A DNA stretch of 64,000 bases, from assembly GCF_015752155.1 (NCBI RefSeq), contig NZ_JADOVI010000008.1, positions 112,567 to 176,566 of the forward strand. The letters run 5' to 3'. The position numbers and the translations under genes are program-made. Source of the stretch: Cryobacterium sp. MP_M3. GTDB taxonomy: Bacteria > Actinomycetota > Actinomycetes > Actinomycetales > Microbacteriaceae. The notes under the pieces are model-generated. The model saw only the letters and a list, made by a program, of their open reading frames with translations, was not told the origin of the DNA and did not search any database. Positions 1 to 8,194 of the stretch are shown here, piece after piece; positions within the stretch are counted from its first letter, which is position 1; each line of letters starts with the position of its first letter.

Positions 1-502
1 CGAGACCGAGACCGGTCAGCACCGAGAACGCGGCCTCGTTGAACCGCGCGGCGGCGGCCTGGTAGACGGCGTGGTCGGCATCCGTGCGTTGTTCGACGGA
101 GACCATCGCCTGCTTCGTCTCGTCGAAGAACATGGTGTCGGCGAAACGGTCGGACACCAGCCGGCGCAGGGCCTCGACGGCCTCGGCGGGGAGGGCGACG
201 GAGTCATCGACGACGACCGCGCCGATGCCGGCGGCGGTGATCGGGAACCAGACGGCGCCCTTCTCGCAGACACCGTACATGCGCATCGTCTCGGGCAGCC
301 CCGCGGCGCGGAGGGGAACGACGACCTGGTCCCGGATGAACGCGACCGACCGTCCGGTGACGAACGCGATCGGGACGTTGGCGCCGGCCAGGGTGATCAG
401 GTCGGTGATGATGCTCGCGGTGGCGATGGTGCGGGTCACCGGGCTGGCGATCGGCCCGTCCACGTCGAGCAGGAGTCCAAGTGGGGAGAGAGATTCGGGC
501 AT
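1..502 (-). CDS. HAD-superfamily phosphatase-like protein, 3' end cut by window edge
   Basis: Reading starts at the ATG at 502 and stays open to the window edge, so at least 166 residues are present and the C-terminus is missing. The N-terminus has the HAD nucleophile motif (LLLDVDGPIASP; D13 and D15) and a motif II-like segment (PIAFVTGRS). These point to a phosphohydrolase of the haloacid dehalogenase superfamily that recognises a small phosphorylated substrate. The substrate cannot be told from this part. The next gene upstream on the same strand (DUF4097) ends 52 bases away, so the two may be co-transcribed. Alternatives are a sugar-phosphate or nucleotide phosphatase. Confidence 0.75.
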   Translation of the reverse strand, partial: MPESLSPLGLLLDVDGPIASPVTRTIATASIITDLITLAGANVPIAFVTGRSVAFIRDQVVVPLRAAGLPETMRMYGVCEKGAVWFPITAAGIGAVVVDDSVALPAEAVEALRRLVSDRFADTMFFDETKQAMVSVEQRTDADHAVYQAAAARFNEAAFSVLTGLGL

Positions 503-553
503 GAGCCCATTGTTCCACGCGTCGTCAGACCGCACCGGCGGCCGTGGGGCTGC

Positions 554-1366
554 CTACCGCGCCTCGACGATCACCTTTCCGTTCGTCGTCTCCGCGACGA
601 TGCTCCGGAGGGCGGCCGGATCGGTGCGTACGGACCCGGTGTCCACGTCTCCGTTCGTCGTTCGGGCCTGCACCCGGTAGGCCACGCCGTCGTCCGGCAG
701 CCGCACGGTGACGGACCCGTTGGTACTGCGGGCCTCGACATTCCGCGGCGGGTCGAGGAAGACGAGGTCGACGCTCCCGTTCGTGGTGGTCGCCGAAGCC
801 TCGCGGGAGGAGGAGTCCCGCACGGTGATCGCGCCGTTCGTCGTGTGCAGGTCGATCCGCTCCCGCGTTCCGCTGGCGGTGATCGCGCCGTTCGTCGTGG
901 CCAGGCGGAGCGGGCCGGTCAGTCCGGCGGCCGTGATCCTGCCGTTCGTGGACTGGGCCGTCACCGGCAGCGAAGCGGGGAGGGTCACCGACACGTCGAA
1001 CTGGCAGAAGCCGAACCACTGCTCAGGGCAGCCGCCGGTGACGGTGGTCACGCCGTCGACGGTCGTCGCTGTGATGCGGGGCTGGGCCCCGAGATAGCGG
1101 CCGGTGGCTTTGACGTGCACCCGGTCGTCGCCGCCCGGCTGGAAATCCAGGGCGGCATCGGGGATGTCGACGGTGACCCTGCGCCCGGCTGCCGCGTCCG
1201 CGGCGAGGTCGACAGCGCCGACACGGATGTTGGTCACGGCCACGATCACACCGCCGAGGACCACGAGCAGCACGAAGACGAGGCCGAGGATGAGCCCCAG
1301 CCGGACAGGGGCGGACATCCGCCTGGCCGGTTCGCCTGGCGGGAAGTGCCCCTGCGCCTGAGTCAT
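554..1366 (-). CDS. DUF4097-type membrane-anchored beta-repeat protein
   Basis: A 270-residue protein with one strong membrane segment near residues 22-47, followed by an extracytoplasmic domain. That domain holds seven copies of a T/S-T-N-G-x-I/V motif spaced about 18-25 residues apart, the hallmark of the beta-solenoid-like DUF4097 (putative adhesin) family. The ATG at 1366 is chosen over an in-frame GTG at 1381 because a GGGAGG ribosome site lies just before it. The repeats are visible in the DNA as recurring 'gcgccgttcgtcgt' blocks on the + strand. Cellular function is not established for this family. It probably acts at the outer face of the membrane. Confidence 0.75.
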   Translation of the reverse strand: MTQAQGHFPPGEPARRMSAPVRLGLILGLVFVLLVVLGGVIVAVTNIRVGAVDLAADAAAGRRVTVDIPDAALDFQPGGDDRVHVKATGRYLGAQPRITATTVDGVTTVTGGCPEQWFGFCQFDVSVTLPASLPVTAQSTNGRITAAGLTGPLRLATTNGAITASGTRERIDLHTTNGAITVRDSSSREASATTTNGSVDLVFLDPPRNVEARSTNGSVTVRLPDDGVAYRVQARTTNGDVDTGSVRTDPAALRSIVAETTNGKVIVEAR

Positions 1367-1519
1367 CTGGCCCTCCCGCACTTTCGCTCGATGGTCCTGT
1401 CCGGCTTCTCTGGGCGAGACTACCCTCGTCGGCCCGCCGCGTCGGCCCGTCGTGTCACGGGCGACCGGACAGCACAGCGGGCCACACGCGGGCGCACGCA
1501 GCGCCTATCCTTGATCGAG

Positions 1520-1882
1520 ATGATTACGAGACGTATGGCCGCCCTGCGGCTGGATATTCCGCTGGAGATGGCGCAGCGGCACGAGCTCCCGTCGCGGATG
1601 ACCGAGGCCGAGCTGAGGGAGATCGAGCGCAACCCGCCGGCCTGGCTGGTGCAGTCGCGTGCCAATCGCACCGGCAAGAAGCCGGTCTGGGTGGAACTCA
1701 CCTGTGCCGTCTGCGGTTTCTCCGAGGCGGCCCGCCCGAAGAAGTGGTGGCCGGCCTTCACCTACCTGACCTGTGACCACCACGGTTCGGACGAGCTGCC
1801 CGATCCCGCGGGCGGCATGAGCCGCACCGAAGTCGACGGCATCGGCACCCGGTTCATCGGCATCGTCGACGAGGCCCCCTGA
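1520..1882 (+). CDS. Conserved hypothetical protein with Cys/His pairs
   Basis: A 120-residue protein (ATG at 1520; an alternative ATG lies at 1535). Its middle has the phrase PPAWLVQSR, reminiscent of small actinobacterial proteins such as DUF5997, but I do not recognise the family firmly. The C-terminal half carries C-x2-C (TCAVCGF) and C-x-H-H (TCDHH) clusters about 23 residues apart, which could bind one zinc ion. No signal peptide or membrane segment is visible. It is transcribed divergently from the DUF4097 gene. The function is unknown. Confidence 0.65.
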   Translation: MITRRMAALRLDIPLEMAQRHELPSRMTEAELREIERNPPAWLVQSRANRTGKKPVWVELTCAVCGFSEAARPKKWWPAFTYLTCDHHGSDELPDPAGGMSRTEVDGIGTRFIGIVDEAP

Positions 1883-1951
1883 CCCGCCCTCCCCGCCCAG
1901 CCCGTACCCAGTCCGGTACCCCACCCGAACCCAGCCCGTCACCCCACCCGG

Positions 1952-1995
1952 CACCCCGGTGACCGCCCACCCCGGTGACCGCCCACCCCGGTGAT
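1952..1995. repeat. 16-bp tandem repeat, 2.75 copies
   Basis: The unit CACCCCGGTGACCGCC starts at 1952, 1968 and 1984, with the last copy broken off after 12 bases. It sits in the 264-base non-coding stretch between two converging genes. The rest of that stretch is C-rich with GAATTC palindromes near 2014 and 2073 and shows no gene. It may be a slippage product or part of a read-through barrier. Confidence 0.8.
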
Positions 1996-2146
1996 GGGTG
2001 TTCTGAATTCAGGTGTAGAGCCCGGAACAGTGCGACGGACGCCCGCCGGCGCCCTGGTTTCGAGGCGTTCTCCTGAATTCGGAACGCCCCGCGGGCCTCT
2101 ATGGCGGCGGCCGCGAGCCGCGAGCACCGCCGTAGAGGGAACCGTC

Positions 2147-4666
2147 CTAGATGAACAGGGTGGTGTTCGATTCTGCCGCCTCGCCGAGGAAGGTGGCGAC
2201 CCCGCCGAGTTCGACGCCGTCCATCAGGTCCGACGGCGCGATGCCGAGCAGGTCCATGGTCATGGTGCAGCCGATCAGGCGCGCGCCGCCGGCCTGGGCC
2301 GACTTGATCAGCTCCGGCAGGGAGGCGACCGCGTTGTCCTTCATGACTTTCTTGATCATGGCTGCGCCGGCGCCCAGCATGTTCATCTGCGACAGCGGCA
2401 TGCTCCCGGCGCTGGAGGGCATCATGGTCGCGAACATCTTGTCCATCAGCTTGCGTTCGCGCTTGGGCGGATCGATGCGGCGCAGGGCGTTGAGTCCCCA
2501 GAAGGTGAAGAACATCGACACCTCCTCGCCCATGGCGATCGCGCCGTTGGCGATGATGAAGGCCGCGATGACCTTGTCGAGATCGCCCGAGAAGACGACG
2601 AATGAGGTCTTGCCGGGCCGGGGCTCCGTCGGCGTGTTGGCCGACGTGGTCGCCGCTGTGGCCGCCCCGCCCTTGCGCATGGTCGCGACGTAACCGGATC
2701 CCTCCGGCTCGATGGCCAGCAGTTGGTGGCCGTTCCGCCTGGCCCAGACCGGCGCGTCGCTGGCGAAGCCGGGGTCGGAGACGTGCACGACGACCTCGTC
2801 GCCCGGGGTGAGCGACTTCATCTTGTCGGAGAGCTTCATGATCGGCCCGGGGCAGGCCAGACCCGAGCAGTCCAGGTCGACCCGGAGTCCCGTGCCCTGG
2901 CTGAGCGCGGTCGCCCGGGCCGCCGCCGCACGAATGTCGGCGGACTCCGCGTATGCGGTCATCGGCAGGGGCGGTTCGTCACTGTCCGGCTTGACCTCGT
3001 GCCAGGAGCGGAACGTGTCGGACCCGCCGGAAAGGGTGGCGATGTCGGTGAAGCCGCGCTGCACGAGCGCCCGGTAGGCCAGGTAGCTGCGGAAACCGAC
3101 CGCGCAGTACAGGCGGAACGGAGCCGTGCGGTCCCAGGCCTCGCTGGCCGAACGGATGTCGCCGAGCGGCACGTTCTCGGCTCCCGGCAGGTGCCAGATC
3201 GAAAATTCCTCCGGGGTGCGCACGTCGATCAGGCGGGTGCCGCGGGTCGCTTCGGGATAGTCCTGGGCGTACCAGAGGGTGAGGTCGCCACGGAGCACGT
3301 TGCTGGCGACGAAGCCGGCCATGTTGACGGGGTCCTTGGCCGAGCCGAATGGCGGGGCGTAGGCCAGCTCGAGTTCTTCGAGGTCATAGACGGTCAGGCC
3401 GGCGCGGAGGGCGGTGGCGAGCACGTCGAGGCGCTTGTCCACCCCATCGAAGCCGGCCGCCTGGGCGCCGAGGATCCGGCCGGTGTCGGGGGAGAAGAGC
3501 ACCTTCAACTGCATCATGGCCGTGCCGGGGTAGTAGCCGGCGTGCCCGGAGGGGTGCACGTGCACCGCCCGGTAGGGAACCTCGGCGGCGAGCAGCTGGC
3601 GCTCGGTGGCGCCGGTGCCGCCCGCGACCATGTCGAACACCTTCACGATCGACGTGCCCTGGGTGGACCGGTATTCGGTCGTGCGGCCGCAGATATTCTC
3701 GGCGGCCACCCGGGCCTCCCGGTTCGCCGGGCCGGCGAGCGGGGCGAGCCACTGCCCGGGCAGCACGGTGTGGGGGGTCTCGACGGAGTCGCCCGCTGCC
3801 CAGATGTGCGGGTCGGAGGTGCGCATGTGCGTGTCGACGGTCACTCCGCCGCGCGGGCCGAGCTCCAGCCCGGCGTCCCTGGCGAGCAGGGTGTTCGGGC
3901 GCACGCCGGCGGAGAGGATGACCAGGTCGGCTTCGAGCACGGACAGGTCGGTCAGTTCGACGTTCAGACCGCCGCCCTTCCGTTCGGTGAAGGCGGCGGC
4001 CGCCGTGGACAGGTGCAGGGTGATCCCCCTGCTCCGCAGGTGGTGCTCCACCGGCACCGAAAGCTCGTGGTCGAGCGGTGGGAGGATCTGGTCGCTCATC
4101 TCGACCACGTCGACGAGTGCGCCGCGGTGCTTGAGGTTCTCGGCCATTTCGAGCCCGATGTAGCCGGCGCCGATCACGACGGCCCTGACCGGTCCGCGTG
4201 CGCCGGTGGCGGCCTGCGCGATCGCGGCGTCGAGCTGTGCCTTGATCACGTCCATGTCGCCGATCCGCCGGAGCACGTGCACGCCGGCCAGGTCGATGCC
4301 CGGCAGGGGAGGGCGAAGCGGTTCGGCGCCGGTGCAGAGGGCAAGGGCGTCATAATTTTCAACGTATTCGCGTCCGCTGTCGACCTCGCGGATCGTCACC
4401 GTCTGCGCCGCCCGGTCGATTGCGGTGACCTCGTTCCCGACCCGCACATCGATGTCGAGGGATTCACGCAGGCTCTCTGGGGTTTGTAAGAGGAGACGGC
4501 TGCGATCCGCGATGACTTCGCCGATATGGTAAGGCAGGCCGCAGTTGGCGAAGGAGACGTGATGGCCCCGTTCGAGCACGATAATCTCAGCGAACTCATC
4601 CAGACGGCGAGCACGCGCGGCGACTGAGGCGCCAGCGGCGACCCCGCCAACGACGACGATCTTCAT
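2147..4666 (-). CDS. CoA-disulfide reductase-type flavoprotein fused to rhodanese, TusA and DsrE domains
   Basis: An 839-residue, four-domain protein for persulfide or low-molecular-weight disulfide handling in the cytoplasm. Residues 1-455 are a FAD/NAD(P)-dependent CoADR-type reductase with the dinucleotide site at residues 5-13 and the active-site SFANC motif (C42). Residues about 470-555 are a rhodanese with active cysteine C521 in a CAVGFRS loop. Residues about 595-665 are a TusA-like sulfur carrier with CPGP (C605). Residues about 690-839 are a DsrE/DsrF/YrkE-type domain. The ATG at 4666 has an AAAGG site upstream. A CsoR/CstR-like palindrome lies 49 bases before the start, which fits induction by reactive sulfur species. 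Known relatives reduce CoA persulfide or disulfides. Confidence 0.88.
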   Translation of the reverse strand: MKIVVVGGVAAGASVAARARRLDEFAEIIVLERGHHVSFANCGLPYHIGEVIADRSRLLLQTPESLRESLDIDVRVGNEVTAIDRAAQTVTIREVDSGREYVENYDALALCTGAEPLRPPLPGIDLAGVHVLRRIGDMDVIKAQLDAAIAQAATGARGPVRAVVIGAGYIGLEMAENLKHRGALVDVVEMSDQILPPLDHELSVPVEHHLRSRGITLHLSTAAAAFTERKGGGLNVELTDLSVLEADLVILSAGVRPNTLLARDAGLELGPRGGVTVDTHMRTSDPHIWAAGDSVETPHTVLPGQWLAPLAGPANREARVAAENICGRTTEYRSTQGTSIVKVFDMVAGGTGATERQLLAAEVPYRAVHVHPSGHAGYYPGTAMMQLKVLFSPDTGRILGAQAAGFDGVDKRLDVLATALRAGLTVYDLEELELAYAPPFGSAKDPVNMAGFVASNVLRGDLTLWYAQDYPEATRGTRLIDVRTPEEFSIWHLPGAENVPLGDIRSASEAWDRTAPFRLYCAVGFRSYLAYRALVQRGFTDIATLSGGSDTFRSWHEVKPDSDEPPLPMTAYAESADIRAAAARATALSQGTGLRVDLDCSGLACPGPIMKLSDKMKSLTPGDEVVVHVSDPGFASDAPVWARRNGHQLLAIEPEGSGYVATMRKGGAATAATTSANTPTEPRPGKTSFVVFSGDLDKVIAAFIIANGAIAMGEEVSMFFTFWGLNALRRIDPPKRERKLMDKMFATMMPSSAGSMPLSQMNMLGAGAAMIKKVMKDNAVASLPELIKSAQAGGARLIGCTMTMDLLGIAPSDLMDGVELGGVATFLGEAAESNTTLFI

Positions 4667-4714
4667 GGAAGTGCCTTTCGGTTGGCCGGATCAGCGACAG
4701 GGCCATCCCGGCAG

Positions 4715-4730
4715 ATACCCCCAAGGGTAT
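4715..4730. promoter_or_regulatory. CsoR/CstR-type operator palindrome
   Basis: ATACCC-CCAA-GGGTAT is a perfect 6-bp inverted repeat with a 4-base centre. This is the G/C-centred, A/T-flanked form recognised by CsoR-family repressors, including the persulfide sensor CstR. It lies 49 bases upstream of the sulfur flavoprotein start and 96 bases upstream of the divergent DUF2127 gene. No csoR-like gene is in the window, so the cognate repressor must be elsewhere. Confidence 0.65.
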
Positions 4731-4825
4731 GCTGGGGTCTAGTGCTGAGAGTACACCTCGACCTGCCGGAGGGCCGAATCGACGCTCGGCGGGCGTGCGG
4801 CCCGGTTGCGTGCTTTGATGGCTGC

Positions 4826-5353
4826 ATGAGTGCCGCATCCGCCTCCCGAACCCGGCCACCGGGTCGCCGGCTGGAACTCGTCTACCGGGCCGGCATCGTC
4901 CTCAAGGGGGTCGACGGCCTGGTGGAACTGGCCGCCGGGCTGGCGCTCTGGCTGGTTCCGACGCTGCCGGCCACCCTCCTCGCCCCGCTCATGCGAACGG
5001 ATGCCGACGACCGGGCCACCCGCATCCTGATCGCGCAGTGGGCCGGCCGGCTCGACCGCGACCTGGCCGGCGGACCGCACCTGTTCGTCGTGGCCTTCCT
5101 GCTCGCGCACGGCCTGGTCAAGATCGTCCTGGTCTTCTGCCTGCTCAGGGAGTACCCGTGGGTGTACCCATATGCACTCGCAGTGCTGGGATTGTTCGCG
5201 GCGTATCAGCTCTATGCGTTGATCTTCGCTCCCGGGATCGGCATGTCCGTCCTGATGCTGCTCGACCTGGTCATCATCGGGCTCGTCTGGCGGGAGTGGA
5301 CCGTCCTCCGCGCCCGCCGGATCGTTGCCTCGCCGCCCGGCCACAACCGCTGA
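4826..5353 (+). CDS. DUF2127-like integral membrane protein
   Basis: A 175-residue protein with about four hydrophobic segments. The ATG at 4826 is chosen because the protein then begins with a short polar tail followed by the RAGIVLKGVDGLVEL segment typical of DUF2127 proteins; the frame is open further upstream but lacks family similarity. The role is unknown. It is divergent from the sulfur flavoprotein gene and followed 13 bases later by another small membrane protein gene, probably in one transcript. Confidence 0.75.
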   Translation: MSAASASRTRPPGRRLELVYRAGIVLKGVDGLVELAAGLALWLVPTLPATLLAPLMRTDADDRATRILIAQWAGRLDRDLAGGPHLFVVAFLLAHGLVKIVLVFCLLREYPWVYPYALAVLGLFAAYQLYALIFAPGIGMSVLMLLDLVIIGLVWREWTVLRARRIVASPPGHNR

Positions 5354-5366
5354 ATAGAACGAGCTC

Positions 5367-5834
5367 ATGCTGAACTCGTCAGGACAGGAAACCGGTTATG
5401 TCGTGGCCGCTCTGCTCTTCCAGATGCTCCTCGTCGCCCATTTCGCGCTGCGCCGCTGGAGATTCGATGTCGCGGTGCGGTACGGCTGGATCGTCTACGC
5501 GTTAGGCATCCCCGCCGCCGCACTGAGCGTGCTGCTCCTGGCGGGCGGAGCCCCCCGGTGGCAATGGACCGGCGGATTCCTGTACCTCGCCTGGGCGGCG
5601 TTCGGATTCGTGGTCGAGTACGTGCGGCAGATCGAGTGGCGCAGTCCGGTCCGGTGGCCGGTCTTCGTTCCGTACCTGGCCCTCTACTTGGCAACCTCGA
5701 TGTTCTATTGGTGGCCGTTGGCCAGGGTCGGCCTGTGGGCGTGGCTGGCCGGCGCCGTCCTGTTCGTCGCGGCCACCGTGCTCAACGTCACCTCGCATCG
5801 CGCGCCAGACGGCAGGACGCCACCCACGCCGTGA
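5367..5834 (+). CDS. Hypothetical polytopic membrane protein
   Basis: A 155-residue, highly hydrophobic protein with about five predicted membrane segments and a short polar Pro/Arg tail. It starts at the ATG at 5367, 13 bases after the DUF2127 gene, suggesting an operon. No catalytic or binding motif is visible and I do not recognise the family. The MMPL transporter gene follows after 53 bases on the same strand. Confidence 0.65.
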   Translation: MLNSSGQETGYVVAALLFQMLLVAHFALRRWRFDVAVRYGWIVYALGIPAAALSVLLLAGGAPRWQWTGGFLYLAWAAFGFVVEYVRQIEWRSPVRWPVFVPYLALYLATSMFYWWPLARVGLWAWLAGAVLFVAATVLNVTSHRAPDGRTPPTP

Positions 5835-5887
5835 CCCGGGGGGAGTACTTTGGCGATAGCCGCTCACATTCCGAAGGACGACTGACC

Positions 5888-8194
5888 ATGCTGCACACCC
5901 TCGGGGTCTTCATCGCCCGCCATCGCTTCATCGTGCTCATCGCCTGGGCGGTCGTCCTCGCCGCGTTCATCGCGACGGCGCTCGGCGGGGTCGCCGGGGA
6001 GACCCTGTTCCAGCGGCTCTCCAGCGCCGGCCCCACGGTGAAGGGTGAGGCGAGCGAGGCGGAGCAACTGCTCCAGGGCACCGGCAACAAGGACACCGAG
6101 TCGTTGTCGCTGCTGGTCTACGGCGTCGTGCTCTCCGCGGCACAGGCTCGCGAGGCCGGGCCGGCCACGATCCTCGCCGAGGCCGCGGCAGACCTGAGAA
6201 GAATCGACGGCGTGACCGAGGTGGTCAACCCCCTGGAGATCCCGCCGCTGCCGAACGACCAACCGAACCCGGCCGCGGCACCGCTGTTCGCGGCGCACGG
6301 CCGCGGGCTCCTCCTGAACGTCGCCATGTCCACGAGCGCCGGTCGGCTGAGCGACACCGTTCTCATGCCTGTCCAGGCCCGGCTCGAGGCGGCCGCCGTC
6401 GACCTGCGGAAGGCCGCGCCCGATGCGACTGTCGAGGTGGGCGGCACCCCGTTGCTCGTGGACTCACTCGTCGCCGTCGCCGAGGCCGACCTGCAGAAGG
6501 GCGAGCTGATCTCCCTTCCCATCGCCCTGCTGGTCATGCTCCTGATCTTCGGCGGGTTCCTGGCGGCCGGCATCCCGTTGATCGGCGCGATCGCGTCCAT
6601 CGTCGGCGCCCTCGGCACGCTCTACGGCTTCAGTTTCCTGATGGACATCGACACGACGGTGCTGAACGTCATCACGGTGATCGGCCTCGGCCTCTCCATC
6701 GACTATGGCCTGCTCATTGTCAGCCGCTTCCGGGAGGAGTTCCGGGCGCTCGTTCTCCGCACGCCCACAACGCCCCGGGCGGACGACGGGGCGCAGGATG
6801 CCGCGGCCCATCCGGGCAGGCACGAGCACGACCACCAGAGCCGGCATGACCGCCACGAACTCATGCTCCAGGCGGTGGGGATCACCATCGACACGGCAGG
6901 GCGAACGGTGCTTTTCTCCGGGCTGACCTTCGCCATCGCCACCGTGGGCCTGCTCGTCTTCGAGCCAACGATCATCCGTGCCATCGCGGTCGGCGCCGTC
7001 TCGGTCGTGCTGATCGCGATCCTGACGGCACTGGTGCTCGTGCCGGCGCTGCTCGGGTACTTCGGCGAACGGTTGCTGCAGCCCGGCCTGCTGACCCGCA
7101 TCCCCGGCCTGGGCGGTCTCCTCACCCGGTTCGGCGACGTGGCGCCCAAGGAAGGTGTCTTCTCGAAGCTCACCCGCGGTGTGCAGCGGGCCCCGGCCCT
7201 GATCGCCCTGGTCGGGATCGCCGCACTGCTCCTGCTCGGCAGCCCCGTGCTCGGCATGAACGTGACGAACAGCGGCTCGGACGCCATCCCGAGGTCGTCC
7301 AGCCAGTACGGTTTCGTGACGACCCTGAACGACCACTTTCCGCTGGCCACCGGGGCGAAGGTGCAGCTGGTCTCCGACACCGACGAGACCTCCGCCGCGG
7401 CCTGGGCGGACCAGGTCAAGGCGCTGCCGCACGTCACCGATGCCACCCCGCCGGCCGACGTCAACGGCCACTGGGTCTCCCGGGTCAGCGTCGACACCCA
7501 CGAGGGGCCGGCCGTCGTGCGGGAGATCCGGGCTGATCGTCCCTCGTTCACCAACTGGGTGGGCGGCTCGGATGCTGCGTCGGTGGACTACACCGATTCG
7601 CTCCAGCGCGGTGCGCCGTGGGCGGCTCTCATCATCGCCGTCGCCACATTCGTGCTTCTGTTCCTGATGACCGGGTCGGTGGTCATCCCGGTCACGGCCC
7701 TGGTGATCAGCACGATCTCGCTCGGCGCCTCGGTGGGAGTGCTGGTCTGGGGCTTCCAGGAGGGCAACCTCTCCGGGGTGCTCAACTTCGACCCGGCCAC
7801 GATCTCGGGCGTCGACCCCCTCGTGCTGACCCTCGTCCTCACCTTCGGCTTCGGTCTGGCCATGGACTACGAGATGTTCCTGCTGTCGCGGATCAAGGAA
7901 CACCACGACCAGGGCGAGGGCACGCGGCTGGCGATCGAGACCGGCCTGCAGAGCTCAGGCCGGATCATCACCTCGGCCGGCCTGATCATCGTGCTCGTCT
8001 TCGCCGGGTTCGCAACCGGGGACCTGATGCAGATGAAGCAGATCGGGATCGCGCTGGCGGTGGCGGTGCTCCTGGACGCCACTCTCGTTCGCGCCGTCCT
8101 GGTGCCCTCGGTGATGACATCGCTGGAGAGGATCCTTTGGTGGGCACCGGGGTGGATGCATCCGTTACACGCCCGGTTCGGACTGCGCGACTAG
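5888..8194 (+). CDS. MMPL/RND-family transporter with histidine-rich cytoplasmic insert
   Basis: A 768-residue RND-superfamily exporter of the MMPL type, with two repeats each comprising one membrane helix, an extracytoplasmic domain and five or more helices. The signature segments DYGLLIVSRFREE and DYEMFLLSRIKEH mark the two halves. The ATG at 5888 has a GAAGGA site 9 bases upstream; longer in-frame reading would run through the previous gene. Between SRFREE and TAGRTVLFSG there is an insert containing HPGRHEHDHQSRHDRHE (about residues 309-325, six histidines), not usual for the family. Relatives move lipids, hydrophobic compounds or drugs. It converges with an MFS gene, overlapping by 4 bases. 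Confidence 0.88.
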   Translation: MLHTLGVFIARHRFIVLIAWAVVLAAFIATALGGVAGETLFQRLSSAGPTVKGEASEAEQLLQGTGNKDTESLSLLVYGVVLSAAQAREAGPATILAEAAADLRRIDGVTEVVNPLEIPPLPNDQPNPAAAPLFAAHGRGLLLNVAMSTSAGRLSDTVLMPVQARLEAAAVDLRKAAPDATVEVGGTPLLVDSLVAVAEADLQKGELISLPIALLVMLLIFGGFLAAGIPLIGAIASIVGALGTLYGFSFLMDIDTTVLNVITVIGLGLSIDYGLLIVSRFREEFRALVLRTPTTPRADDGAQDAAAHPGRHEHDHQSRHDRHELMLQAVGITIDTAGRTVLFSGLTFAIATVGLLVFEPTIIRAIAVGAVSVVLIAILTALVLVPALLGYFGERLLQPGLLTRIPGLGGLLTRFGDVAPKEGVFSKLTRGVQRAPALIALVGIAALLLLGSPVLGMNVTNSGSDAIPRSSSQYGFVTTLNDHFPLATGAKVQLVSDTDETSAAAWADQVKALPHVTDATPPADVNGHWVSRVSVDTHEGPAVVREIRADRPSFTNWVGGSDAASVDYTDSLQRGAPWAALIIAVATFVLLFLMTGSVVIPVTALVISTISLGASVGVLVWGFQEGNLSGVLNFDPATISGVDPLVLTLVLTFGFGLAMDYEMFLLSRIKEHHDQGEGTRLAIETGLQSSGRIITSAGLIIVLVFAGFATGDLMQMKQIGIALAVAVLLDATLVRAVLVPSVMTSLERILWWAPGWMHPLHARFGLRD

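Noticed and set aside
2723..4489. Long open frame (588 codons) opposite the sulfur flavoprotein gene
   Set aside because: It is a GC-driven antisense shadow with low-complexity Gly/Arg/His content; the opposite strand has four clear domains.
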